64,000 nucleotides of DNA from Euptelea pleiosperma (Eukaryota > Streptophyta > Magnoliopsida > Ranunculales > Eupteleaceae): contig CM068545.1 in assembly GCA_035048495.1 (NCBI GenBank), positions 13,351,702 to 13,415,701 on the forward strand. The letters run 5' to 3'. Each line of letters starts with the position of its first letter. Within the stretch, counting starts at the first letter, position 1. Shown here piece after piece: positions 33,601-44,999 of the stretch. The translations under genes were made by a program, and so were the position numbers. The notes beneath the pieces were generated by a model. That model ran no database searches. It was not told where the DNA came from and was given only the letters and a program-made list of their open reading frames with translations.

Positions 33601-36600
33601 TTTTCTATATCTGAATGTTTTCTAAAGAAATGTAGACTGGATATAATATATCCTACAACTACTGCAAAGTATAATTGAATTTATAAGCAGGTACACTCAG
33701 GGACGTCCCAATACAAGTTGAAGCCTAAGGAGAAAACTCTATATGAGGCCATTTTGATATTTAATATATTATTATATATAATACATTTTTTTTCTTTTTT
33801 TATATAATACAATTAAAAATGCAACTCTCTAGGTAATAGAAAATCTTTATCTAACAACTGTTCTTGATGGTTAATAACTATGGAAAAAAATTTAGATGTT
33901 GAGGATTCCCGATGCAGAGGACTCTCGTGGCCCTATATAGATCATTTTTGGGCCCACTAACCGCATGGATGTTGAGCCCACCTATTGGTGGATAAACACC
34001 AAAAATCGGCTTGATTGATGATTTCTAGCCGTTGAATTTACAACCCAAAAAACGTATTGAATCCAATGGCTAGAATCAATCCTAAAAAAGTACTAAAATC
34101 TTGTGGCTAGAGATAACCAATCAGGTTGATTTTTGGTTTGTATATCCAGCAAGGGTGGGCTAAACATCCATGTGGTTAGTGGGCCCAAAAAAATGTGCTA
34201 AGTAGGGCCATGAGAGGGAAAACTTTAGATGCAGAGGACTTTGGATGCAGTTGATGGAAAGGACTCTCGCAGTCCTACCTAGCACATTGTTTTGGACCCA
34301 CTAACCGCATGGATGTTTAATCCACCCTTTACATACCAAAAAAATCACCCTGATTGTTTATATCTAGCCATAGATAGTACTTTTAAGATTGATTCTAGCC
34401 GTTGGATTCAGACATCCTTTTTGAATATTAAATCCAACAGCTAGAAATCATCAATCAAGCTGATTTTTAGTGTGTTTATCTACTAATGGGTGGGGTAAAC
34501 CTCCATGTGGTCAGTATGCTTAAAAAATGAGCTATATAGGGCATGGACTCAGGGCCTTCTCTCACCAAGGGGCCTTAGGGTAGAGACAGGCCTGGGTATA
34601 CTAAGCATGTCTACCAATGCTAATAACAGGAATTAATAAAATATACGAATCCAGTAAAATATTAGAACTTAAAATGAAGGCAACTGACCTTTCTAGCAGA
34701 CGAGCCTCCCAAAGTTTGTATACCTTGATGGACAATGAATTCACTATCAATGACTCCCACCTTCTTTGTCCGGTCACCCTGTAAATTCAAGGTAAGACTA
34801 GTGTATTCACGACCAAATAATGTTTCTTACTACCTAAAGTACCAAGCCCGAAACAGTAAAGAGCATTTAAAATGCACATAGAGTAGATCAAAATACTTTA
34901 GTTGATTGCTCATATGATACCAAAAATAAAAAATAAAAAGCACTAAACTAATATGTATCGGAACATTCCAAATGATAGCATTTGCATATCTAAATGCAAC
35001 GAGAACCTATTATCTCTACCTGAGCTAGGACATTTAGAAATATCTTTACACTTATGTTATTGAGAGGACAAAAGAAACCTACATTTTCAGTTCTTTCTAT
35101 TAGAATGATAAATTCCCGCTTTTAGAACAACAGTACTATGAATGTTAAGGATCACTAGACTCAGAGAAAGGTAAAAAAGATGTACAACATATCTAAATTA
35201 TATTTGTATTAAATAAAAAAGAACAGAAGATACAGCTAATGCAAACTTAGAGGTGATATACAGATGATCTGTCTAGAAAGGAGTATGGTGATGTTCAGAG
35301 CAAAAAAAAGATGACAGAAGTTCTTGAAACATAGACTTTAAATAAATCTCGATATACCCTCTATGATGTGGTTTGAAAGAACTAGAGGCACAAAAACAAG
35401 GACTCGGACAATTTCTGCTCAAGCAATATATTTAACTACATCTCACCTGAGCACAATACCCAAGTTTCATATCCATTCCCCATCCGTGAACGAGATCATT
35501 CTGCACAAATTCAAAAATCTCCTTAATGAAGTGGCATGAGTACTTCAATATGCTAGAGAAGTGCAAATATGCATTTGCATAAATGATAAGCTATAGAGTA
35601 TCAGCTTACATGGAATGATTCAAATACTGAAAACGTGAAGGACAAGAAAGAAAAGCTTCAACTAATGAATAGGTCAATAATCCGATACAGAATGTAGCTT
35701 TAGCACATAAAAGTACACGCTAGTGTTCAGCATCAGTTAACTAGACCAATCAAACTTATGATTAAAAATTGGAAATATAGCCTTTTCCTTTTCTTCTTTT
35801 TTGGTTGGCAGACTGGAAAAGAATCCACAACCTCACAGGTGTGACAACACACTGTCCAATAATTACAGGCTTGGCAAGAGCCATTTTCCGTAGTCATACT
35901 TCTAATAAGAAGTTGGCTCAACTTATATAGGATCTGAATGGACCAAAGTGTACCTGGATAAGATGCCAAGCACAACGCCAAGCAGATCTTGAAAATACTG
36001 GGGCCATCCCCTCCACCCATCTATTGGAATATAAACAAGTAACTGTTAGTGTGAAAGACATACCATGGAAGAAAACAGGAAACATTTTCTTTCAGCCAAC
36101 CACTGTAAGCAGATATACAGAAGCGTAGATTGCTTCTTTATTGGTTAAGCATCTTCATCACGCTGTTTTGCAATTTGACGATGCAAACAAGGACAATCTG
36201 GTAGTGTCTCAAGAAATAAAGATTAATTGAGTCAACCAGAAACTGAAACAGAGGAGTATAAACAGAATCTAAATAGAAAAACCTACCCAGTACAAGGTGG
36301 TCCCTCACTGGCATCTGAACACTTAACACTTCCTCGACTGTCATAGATTCTTCTGCATTAAATAATGAATAGATCATGATTAGTAATAAAATCTTGGCAT
36401 TTTGAAATTTACACCACTCATTCTGTTAAAAGGCACCCCATTCACCTATGGACCTTCTTATCTTTTTTGCGGATGGTAATTCTGTGATGTATTTCTGACG
36501 AATTTGGGTCCAAAGCCGGCTGAGATATCTCCAGTCCTTCTGATTTCATTATTTTCAAGTATCTGTAACAGAAACCCTTCAAATAAACCAAAAATACATC

Positions 36601-39298
36601 CCATAGTGGAGAAAAAAGAAATGTTTTCCAAAACTAAGAAACCGACAAAAGCTGCATCCCATAGTGGAGGAAAAAGAAATGTTTTCCAATACTAAGAAAC
36701 CAACAAAAGCTGTTTCAAATCCCTTAACTTGCTGCACACAACTAAAAACTCAATTAAATTACTAACCACTGAACTATATATACTCCTTACTTTTTTGGTA
36801 AGCTAATCTTGGGTCAGTTATAGCTGTACAGCAGCCAGAACAGTAAGAGATAACTAAACAGTGTACCCAGAATGTAGATAGAAGTCTGGGGAGCGCTAAA
36901 ACCATTGGAATGGAATAAGCTTTGGAAGATATTTCCATCATGGAGAGAGAAAAGAATGAGACAGAGAAGAGAAGTATAGCATTTCAGACAGAAAGAAGAG
37001 GCTCAAACTCGCCAATGTTAAAAATTGAATCAGTGTTTTTTTTTAATAAGTAATAAGAATCAGTATTTCAATAATAAAAAAATGTCGCTGTATCCAATCC
37101 TGCAGCATGATTATAAATACACTATTCACAAAATCTAGAATGCTCCAACTCTGTACAGTTACCAGAATTTAAAAGCCCAACACGTTCTGATATTACCCCT
37201 AACACTTCCAGCTTTCCAGTGCATTTATCAATAATTTTTTCCACTAGGAATACACACTTGAGAGAAAGACAACACCTCAACATAAGAGACTAAAAAATAT
37301 AACAACAAAGGCCTTGATATGTACCTTCCTGGGTGGAAATTCTCTACTCCCAAATCTTCATCCCAGATAAATATGTAATCATAAATGGACACAACATCCG
37401 GATGTAGAAAACGTTTTGCAAACCACCTGGAACAGAAACACAATGCCACACGAGATCAGGTAAATAATGTTTCGAGTAAACTCAGTTCCAATAAAGATAA
37501 AGCACCAGCTTGGTGGACTATAAACTGGTGGGGCCCAACCCCATAACGTGTGTTGTGGTTAACTTAGATTCCTTACCATTTTGTTTGGTTGTGAGCAACT
37601 ATATGAATGGCCTTGTCATTCCATTCGAGATCTTGCCACCCGTCCACATTGCCATCGTAATGGAATAGAATAACAGTAAAATTCTCTGAAAAGAACTGAA
37701 CTCTCTGAGATTAGACACAGAATGTTCTACTCAAAACCCAAGCAGAACATAAATAAAAGACTACCTTTTGAACAATGGTATCAACATTTTGCTTCTGCTT
37801 AATACCAGCTGGAATTGCCAGTAGGTTCTGATGACTCGGATCATTAACCTGAAAAATGGAAGCTGCACATATCATTAATGAACATAGCTCATCTAGAAGG
37901 GCATCCTACATTCTTCTGTCTTCAATCATTATCTATCAGAAAGAAGAAAAAAAATAGCTATATAGCAATATAGATTGAAAAATCTATGGAAACCTGTTGG
38001 TATACCATAAGGAGATCTAACAAAAACCAATGGCGTACTAGTACACATGTTGCACATGCAGAAGTCTTTCGGACATGCCATTAGTGGGTTCTGCCTATGA
38101 AACAAAATTGACCCGATCAAATGATGGTAATAATCCAATCCATCACACTCTTTGGGACAAGAAAAATAGCAAGAGTCCAGAAGAATGTCTACAAAATAGA
38201 CTGTTACACTTCATCCAATCGGGCCTAAACCACCAGCCAATGAAGACTAGCAAACATGTCAAAATTGCACATTGAAAAGAAGCTAACCTTTAAATTTGAG
38301 CTACTTGTCAACCATAAAGGCCTTAATTCCAAATCTGAACTAGCTTGAACTATACCCTGAGGTAAATGATCCACCTTAACAGAAGCCTCATGAGATTCCT
38401 AGATGAGAGAAACAGAGCCATCTTGAGGAGAAACAACGAAGGAAAAATGGCAAATAAAAAGTTACCATGTAAGGAAAATGCACTCAACCATGCAAGCTAA
38501 ATATTCCTAGAAGAACTGTAATTGTAGCAAGAACTAAGAAGGTTGTAGTATGTTCATGCCTAACAAGCTCATACAACCAGGGCAAAAAATGAAGAACATA
38601 TAATACAAGGCCGATGGAAAGAAAGGCATAAATGATCATGATGGCGAAATAGGATTCATGTTGCCAACCCCACAAATTTGGGCTAAGGCATAGATGATGG
38701 TAGGATAAGGTTTATTACCTTTACTGTGTCAAAGGGATGTAATCTAGCTTCCATCTGATAATTTCAGAGAATTTTATTAGTAAACAGGCCACAAAATACA
38801 TAAGAGTCCAAATTCAAGAAAGCAATTCAATGTACAAACAGTTGAAGTATATGAAATCAAAGACCTCTGTTGGGTAACTGTATGGACAGTCTATCAATGG
38901 CACTATGATCCACATCACTAATGTGCAAGTGGGTGCAACCAACCATTGGGTTCCACGTAGGAGATGTTCTAAGCCAAACATCTACCAAATTGGATGGTCA
39001 TACCCATCCTGATAATCTATTTCCTTTTCCCTACCAATCAACATTTATTTTGACTGATCAAGATAATTCCCTAGGCAATGTGGTTAGGACAATTACAGGT
39101 TCACTTTTTCCCTAGAATATCTCCTCAGTGGCACCATCAAAAGGTGCAATGCCATTTGTAGGCCCTTAGATTTCCTCACTCTAGAAGACGCAAAAGATAT
39201 CCATGTACCTCTGTATGTTGATGCTGATAATTTGTCGTTCTGTATACAATGAATAACATAACTGTACACACCATTCCCATAAATGGCACCTGTTTCAT
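30670..39298 (-). CDS. DUF707 family protein, putative type II membrane protein, 14 coding exons
   Basis: Coding exons in transcript order: 39209-39298, 38719-38754, 38288-38398, 37765-37848, 37577-37695, 37325-37426, 36446-36562, 36287-36352, 35954-36020, 35447-35500, 34689-34778, 31512-31547, 31366-31401, 30670-30786. All have GT/AG borders, phases agree, and they give 374 residues, the usual family length. An N-terminal membrane anchor (residues about 5-20, VPFMGMVCTVMLFIVY) precedes a lumenal DUF707 domain with LPQGIVQASSDLELRPLW, FHYDGNVDGW, KRFLHPDVV, WDEDLGVENF (168-177), LEISQPALDPNS, GPPCTGWVEGMAPVFSRSAW, HGWGMDMKLGYCAQ and IRRQSTMELQ. Plant members are often labelled lysine-ketoglutarate-reductase trans-splicing related, a name with little support; a Golgi glycosyltransferase-like role is inference from topology and the DED motif. 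No lesion was found, so it is probably functional. Introns hold MITEs, an RTE fragment and a tiny LINE insertion. Confidence 0.93.
33125..33345. repeat. Foldback MITE in a DUF707 intron, possible TA target duplication
   Basis: TAGGGGAAAGTTTTGCCTCA is mirrored by GAGGCAAAAAAATTTCCTA, and long inner arms with ATCAATACATGGGAGAGGTG and CACCTCCCATGTATTGATGG pair. TA at both edges would suit a Tc1/mariner or PIF-type MITE. Confidence 0.65.
33690..34600. repeat. Composite foldback block in a DUF707 intron
   Basis: Two foldback copies (about 33935-34195 and 34275-34530), each with a GATTTCTAGCC/GGCTAGAAT core and CACTAACCGCATGGATGTT ends, sit between CAGGGACGTCCC-like and GGGCCTTCTCTCACCAAGG sequence. 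The outer sequence resembles the one at 52220-52290 (AGAGCCGGCCCTG), so an older element seems to contain both. Confidence 0.55.
36596..36711. repeat. 58-bp tandem duplication in a DUF707 intron
   Basis: Two head-to-tail copies start CATCCCATAGTGGAG at 36596 and 36654 and differ at only a few positions. Confidence 0.85.
37027..37068 (-). mobile_element. Ultra-short LINE tail insertion in a DUF707 intron
   Basis: GAATCAGTGTTT (37027-37038) and GAATCAGTATTT (37057-37068) flank 18 bp that read, on the minus strand, TTATTACTTATT plus an A-run, a LINE terminus. Confidence 0.6.
38484..38700 (+). mobile_element. RTE-type LINE 3' end in a DUF707 intron
   Basis: GATTCATGTTGCCAACCCC and ACAAATTTGGGCTAAGGC followed by ATAGATGATGG is the characteristic 3' terminus of plant RTE LINEs (CCCCA...TTGGGATAAGGC, then a short repeat). 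A minus-strand frame of 63 hydrophobic residues overlaps it and is not treated as a gene. It ends 20 bp from exon 38719-38754. Confidence 0.55.
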
Positions 39299-39479
39299 CT
39301 TAACCCCATATGCTCCCTGCACTTCCACTCTTACAATTAGAAATTGTAGAAATCAAATCAAAACCCATAAATATGAGAGCAATTATTTAGAAGTTAGAAA
39401 TTATATCTTCCTTCAGAACTTAGCAAAATACACAAGTGAGAAAGGAAACAAGGTAATGTATAAAGAACAGCAGTCTTAC

Positions 39480-39575
39480 CCCATCAAGAAAAACTTTTCT
39501 GCTTCTTGACAGCCATCTCCATGATTTTAGTGCCGTCATAGAAAACCAGGGTTTCCTACTTAATCTCACAACATG
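39480..39575 (-). other. Upstream exon of the DUF707 gene, 5' UTR or N-terminal extension
   Basis: It has an acceptor (GATCACAG) and a donor (GTAAGAC) on the minus strand. The frame is open through all 96 bp, enters the next exon (39209-39316) in phase, and includes an ATG at 39537-39539. Starting there would add 26 residues (MTALKSWRWLSRSRK...), a basic cytosolic tail before the membrane anchor. The start at 39298 is preferred because remembered family members begin MKQxPFMG. Confidence 0.6.
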
Positions 39576-41412
39576 CTGTGATCAACAAGTATAAGGCAGA
39601 GAACAATATTAGACATATTCCAAGCAATTATAAGCAATTGAAGGTCCATATATTCTACTATAAATTAGAGAATATATCTTCAAAGAAGTATCGCTACCAT
39701 TACAAAGTGGGCAGTTCTGTTCGAGCAAATGAAGTATAAATCCTTCTCCAATCTCCATCCACAAAATAATTAGAAATCAAAGAGAGAAACTAATATAGAA
39801 TATGCAATAAATTCCAATATCAAATTCTAAACTCATTGATGAAATCATCGGCAAAACGAAAAAGTCGTAAAAAAAAAAAAAAAAAGTGTTTTCTCTAAAA
39901 TAAGAAAAGTCACAAAAAAGGAAGAAACAAAGCAATTTAAAAGTGATGGATTCCACTAAAGTTCACAAGTTCACAAATACAAGTACCCACCTTGAAATTT
40001 CAACAAAAATTTAGAAAGAAAAAACTGATATGAATATGTAGCCGGTCACCATACCAAATTCGATAAAAGGAAACCAAATAGGTGGCAATAAAATCCAAAG
40101 AGCTCAAACCATGCAAAAGGTCTTTCAGAGAAGTTAATTTGTGGAGACCCATGATCCAGAACGTCCAAATAGAAAAGCCAAGCCTCCATCAGCAAGAGAA
40201 AGACAGTTATCCCCAAACAAATTGGTACATAAAGTTTACTTTCCTTCTTGTCTTCTCACCTTTAATGTCTAAACACTAATGCAGTTCTCACAAAAGACAA
40301 TATGGAAAAAAAATTGCAGCTGCGTAACTGATTTTAAGCATTAAGAAGCAGAGATTAATGGACTAGAACGCAAATAAAACCCAAGAACACAAAAGCAGTA
40401 AAACAACCAAATCATCTTCGAACACAAATTGGGCCAAAACAGCTAAATCTACAGCAGTTTAACAAGAAACCCCCGCAATAAAATTACGACGAGTTATGGC
40501 GTGTACCGGAGCGCACTGTGTGCTATAGAGACACGGCGATCCGCTCCCCACGTCTGTGAGAGCAGATTCCCTTGGAGCTCGAGCATAAGTGCGTCTTGGA
40601 GTGCCTTATGTTCACCTAAATACATTTGGGATTTGTTTAACAGAGGTTTTCTCCTAATCGTCATTTTTCTCAGCAGATTTTATTCCCAATATCTCCCCCT
40701 TTTTTCTTCCATTGAAGAGAATATCATACAAAGCAATCAAACGGAACGGAACTAAACTGTCCAAATAGAAATTTCACAGCTAAAAGGACAGAAGAAATTA
40801 CCGGAATACCCCTTACACTTTGCAATCTCGGACCTTTCTCACAGCAATTTCCGACGAACAAACGTTAAACCCACACCAGAATTTCTTTTTCCCAGAAAAA
40901 ATTTGACAAATTCAAGTCAGCAGTCAGGCGAAATAACGAGAAAACGCGACGAAAACGTCGGTATATCGGGGAAAAAAAGAATCTTTGACCTCTTCCGGCA
41001 CTCAGAACCAAAACAGCAGCTTTTATAGGCGAATAAACCAGAAAAGGTACGGAAAGAAGAGAAAACTCAGAGAAAAACGATTGTCTGAACTTTTCTGGAT
41101 CTGATATCAGGCGAAGAAACTGAAAGACTAGGCAAGATCCTTCTTCATAACTGAACGCTTCAGCTCTTCACTATAATCTCAGCTTCATAACCACAAATTC
41201 CAATGCTTTTTCCGGCTGAAAAAAGGGAAATTTAGCTGATTCAATGACGAAAACTGACCGGAAATGGTAAAATCTGCTCTTATCCGAGGGAAAAACAAGG
41301 AGAACGATTTTTTTTATTTTTCTGGCAACATTATGGAGCTTCTCGGTTCAAAGGCAAATCGAAGAACAGAGAAATCTGAACACGAAAACAACTAAGCTCC
41401 AAGATCACTTAC

Positions 41413-41700
41413 CTTATAAACAGTAATCACGAGATTTACTTTTTTGAACAGAAAAGGAGGGAAAACGATTGAAATCTGCAACACGGGAAAGATCAAAGAA
41501 ATTCCGCCAAGCAACTGAAAATCAGCGGCGATATTCCAGCGAGATTAATTTGATTTTCAGCTATTTTCAGGAAATCCGGTCGATGAATCCAAAGAACAGA
41601 GGCGGAGAGAAAAGAAAAAACAAACAAAAAGGAAAGAAAGCGAGAAAAAAGAACAAAAGACAATAAAGAGGAAGAGTGAAACTCAAACTCGTAAAAGTGT
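41413..41700 (-). promoter_or_regulatory. Probable first non-coding exon and start region of the DUF707 gene
   Basis: A consensus donor AAG-GTAAGT lies at 41407-41415 on the minus strand. The sequence above it is pyrimidine-rich on that strand, as in plant 5' UTRs. The exact transcription start is not visible. A TATAAAAG on the minus strand at 41020-41027 is inside the first intron under this model and may be incidental. Confidence 0.45.
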
Positions 41701-41829
41701 GCGAAGCGCCACGTTTTATGGGAAACTGCATGCATTCTCACCGACGAGTAGCCCGTCTTTCGAAGTCGTGTCCTTATTTTTATCGAAAACTACTCCTCCT
41801 CACCTCAATAGCCATGCTTCTGTGTTTAA

Positions 41830-42145
41830 TTCATGGCTCACCACTATATGGCCTGTAAAAACACCAAAGCATCCACCAATGGAAATTCTCGCTTCCTAGA
41901 TCAATGGCTACGATGATAAATAAATATTGCTTAAGAGATGGCCCACTTGATTCAGCTCTCCCCATCAATCCATCTAATTTTTCAAAATACACGTAGGATC
42001 TACAGGCCATCCTTAATACGACAATCCTTATGTAGGAACTGTATCAGTATCAGATCATGGTTGAAGCCCCCATCGATCGGATCACGATGATCACGATCAA
42101 AACCCATTTTTTTTGCGGTGATGGGAACTCAGTAATCCTGATCAA
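41830..42145. repeat. Direct duplication, copy 1 (pair with 43480-43785)
   Basis: It shares ATATGGCCTGT, AGATCAATGGCTAC, ATGGCCCACTTG, CAGCTCTCCCCATCAATCCA and GGTGATGGGAACT with copy 2 in the same order. It lies upstream of the DUF707 gene. Confidence 0.75.
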
Positions 42146-42149
42146 CGTT

Positions 42150-42450
42150 GATGACGGACCACAGTATGAGCCACGTGACACACTTTAGAGACTCATGATC
42201 GTTTGGATGTTTGGCGCATCCCCGGGTGGACCTACATACCAAAAATTAATTTTTGACTGATTAGTGATTTTAAACGGTTAAGTTCAACCTATGAAAATGA
42301 CTCCAATCCAACCCTTAGAAATCACTAATCAGGTTGATTTTTGTTCTGTAAGCCCACTTAGTTTAGGCCAAACATTCATACGGTCAGCGATCTATAAGAA
42401 TGTGCCATGTGGCTCATATGGATGTCCGTCGTCGACGTTGTCTAATAGTC
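42150..42450. mobile_element. MULE-like foldback of the GAGTAAAACTT family, ends eroded
   Basis: GATGACGGACCACAGTATGAGCCACGTG is mirrored by GCCATGTGGCTCATATGG and GTCCGTCGTCGACGTT. Confidence 0.65.
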
Positions 42451-42500
42451 TAATCTAGTGTACCTGATTCATGTCTTGATAACAGGACTTGAACCCAAAC

Positions 42501-42904
42501 GAGTAAAACTTGTGTCACAAGATGTTGCAACGGAAGTCGGTCACAGCATTCAATACGAGCCACGTTGCAACTATTAGAGTACGATGACCGTATGGATGTT
42601 TGGCCAGTCCCTCGGTGAACTGGTACACAAAAAATCAGCTTGATTAGTGATTTCTAAACGATTCGGTTGAAGTTATTTTCCTGTGTTGATTTTAACGGTA
42701 GGAATCTGAGCGTTATTGAGCGCTATTTGGGTGCAAAATATCCAAAGGTTGTAATTCACTTATCAGGCTATTTTTGGTTTCTAGATCCACCCAGGGACTG
42801 GCCAAACATCCATACGGTCGGCGCCCTTTGATCGTGTAACACGTGGCTCGTATCGAGTGCTGCGACCGGCTTCTGTCACAAGATGTGTGACACAAGTTTT
42901 ACTC
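42501..42904. mobile_element. MULE-like foldback, 404 bp, GAGTAAAACTT termini
   Basis: GAGTAAAACTTGTGTCACAA at the left end is mirrored by TGTGACACAAGTTTTACTC at the right end, with ATACGAGCCACGTT and AACACGTGGCTCGTAT inside. The flanking 9-mers (AACCCAAAC and CCCCAAAAC) are only a weak target duplication. Confidence 0.75.
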
Positions 42905-42971
42905 CCCCAAAACACTGTTTGGGGGCAGGTAGTGTTTGGGGGCAGGTCTTTGGGTAAAACCCCAAAAACAC

Positions 42972-43014
42972 GGATAAAACTTTGATGACAGGGCCTGTCA
43001 TCGAAGTTTTACTC
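42972..43014. mobile_element. 43-bp miniature MULE-like palindrome with perfect 9-bp target duplication
   Basis: A 21-bp left arm starting GGATAAAACTTTGATGACAG and a 21-bp right arm ending GAAGTTTTACTC are mirror images with three mismatches around a single base. CAAAAACAC at 42963-42971 and 43015-43023 is an exact 9-bp duplication. The termini equal those of the 259-bp element at 56025-56283, so this is the same family reduced to its two terminal repeats. Confidence 0.88.
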
Positions 43015-43089
43015 CAAAAACACTTCATTAAGTTGGGGGAAGTGTTTCGTATGTACTCTACTGCGGCGGCAATTTTGTGAGGTGAGGCA

Positions 43090-43435
43090 CAATCAATTGA
43101 GTAGAACCGCCACAAAATGAGTCATTTGACAAACGAGCCACTTGCAAACAAAAAATCACCTGATTAGTGATTTACAACCTTTGGATCTTTGCAGTTTGCA
43201 CCCAAATAATGCTCAAATTCCTATGGTTAAAATCAACCCATGGAAATAACTTAAATCCAACGCTTAGAAATCACTGATCAAGTTTATTTTTGGTTTGTAG
43301 GTCCACCTAGTGATTGGCCAAACATCCATACGGTCATCTCCCACTAAGAGTATGCCGCGTGGCTTGTATTGTGTGCTGTGATCGACTACGCTCACTGCAT
43401 AGTGTGAGCGAGAAGGTTTACTCCGCCGCCCCTGC
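43090..43435. repeat. MULE-like foldback, left end eroded
   Basis: AATCACCTGATTAGTGATTT is mirrored by AAATCACTGATCAAGTTTAT, followed by GGTCCACCTAGTGATTGGCC, GCCGCGTGGCTTGTATTG and GAGAAGGTTTACTC. Confidence 0.65.
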
Positions 43436-43479
43436 TCCACTGCACATATGGTATGGCTCATGGGCTGATCTATTCTAAC

Positions 43480-43785
43480 CGTCAATAAATGGCCCACCAG
43501 TTAGATGGCCTGTGAGAACACTAATAGAATTTATCGCTGCCATTCAAGTTTATTTCCAGATCAATGGCTACCACGGTAAACCAACATTGTTTAAGATATG
43601 GCCCACTTGTTTCAGCTCTCCCCATCAATCCATCCAAATTTCAATGTGTACGTATGACTTACAATCCTTAATACAACGATCATTATTCAGGAACTGTATC
43701 AGATCATGGTTGAAACCCCATCAATCGGACCATGACCATTCGATCAAGATCAAACGGTGATGGGAACTGTAATCCCAATCATGCA
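43480..43785. repeat. Direct duplication, copy 2 (pair with 41830-42145)
   Basis: See copy 1. The two copies flank the MULE cluster 42150-43435. Confidence 0.75.
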
Positions 43786-44468
43786 ATATTGGAAGTGAAA
43801 CACGTTATTTTTCCTAATGCATATATTAGTTTACTATATTAATTTGCTTATTGTAAATTGGGATTAATGTAGCCTCGACCTTCAAGATTCTAGTTTTAAT
43901 GAATATGTCCAAATCCAAGGTTTACGTTTCAAAGTTGTTCACCAAACAATAAAAATAAATAAATAAATAATTCCAAGGTTGTTAACAACTTAGCCCTAAT
44001 GTCCATGCATCGATAGCAACATTTAAGTTTGAATAAGCCAAATTATGATGAACCCCTCGAGGGATGAGATCATGAGACCACACCAAAGTCAGCTTGCTAC
44101 AAACTGTAGACCAGGGTCTAGTGATGAACATGTGATGTCGCCACCGACTGTTACACTGGTTCCCATCGAGGGCTTTTATCATCCACCGTTGCATCTTTCT
44201 CTGAATGGTTCGATATGTATAAAATAAGTACAAAAACTCGCGTTACAATTAATCGGGGTCCACCTCTTGACTCTGGAGATCTTCTAGGTGAGACTCTTAG
44301 ATGGAGGGTCCCCCTCCCCTGGTAACAAATGAGATTTGTGTGCAATGTCCCACCTTAGAGATTTTCAAAGCTACAAGATATTTTTACTTAGGTCTGTATG
44401 GTACTTTACCAGAAAAGGATTTGTTTCTTAGAAAAAGTGTTGATACAGAAAACGTTTTAGGCTCTGTT

Positions 44469-44841
44469 CGGGTTTATAAGAGGCCGTTTTAAAGGTATAA
44501 CGGACTGGGGGCGTTACCGTTAAAAAGGATTGTAACGGACAGGGGAAAAAATGAAAAATAGTGGAATTTAACGGAAAATGGCACTGAAATTCAAATTTTG
44601 AAAAAAATGGAAAAAAATTAATGAATTTTAAGGGAAAATTAATGAATTTTAAAGGAAATCACGGTCGTTTTTTTTTTCCATAATTTTTTCAGATTTTAAC
44701 AGCTGTTAAAACGATTTTAACGGCCGTTAAAACGAAAAAATGGCCATTATTTTCTAATCGTCAAAACATTTTTTAACGTAACGGGGCGTTACCGCTTTAA
44801 TGGCCGTTAAAACCATTTAAACAGGATTTTTTTAAACCATG
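44469..44841. mobile_element. AACGG-rich hAT-like element
   Basis: GGTTTATAAGAGGCCG, CGGACTGGGGGCGTTACCGT and TTTTTTAAACCATG correspond to the family ends. Dense AACGG/CCGTT cores. The target duplication is not clear. Confidence 0.65.
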
Positions 44842-44845
44842 GCCT

Positions 44846-44999
44846 TGAATAAGTTTTCTAGAAATGATTTTTGCATATAAATTTTTTTTTCTGTGTCAAC
44901 ACTTATGGACATATACAAATCCTTTTTCTGCAAAAAAAAAATTTATCCATCACCATACAGAATCTTATATGCAAAAATCATTTCTAGAAAACTTATTCA
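44846..44999. repeat. Perfect 34-bp inverted repeat (hairpin)
   Basis: 44846-44879 (TGAATAAGTTTTCTAGAAAT... ) is the exact reverse complement of 44966-44999, with an 86-bp loop. Confidence 0.9.

Noticed and set aside
38484..38675. 63-residue hydrophobic minus-strand frame that looks like a small membrane protein
   Set aside because: It overlaps a typical RTE LINE 3' end inside an intron of the DUF707 gene; no homolog or start context supports it.
41020..41027. TATAAAAG on the minus strand as promoter of the DUF707 gene
   Set aside because: A strong donor site at 41407-41412 places transcription upstream of it, so it would be intronic.
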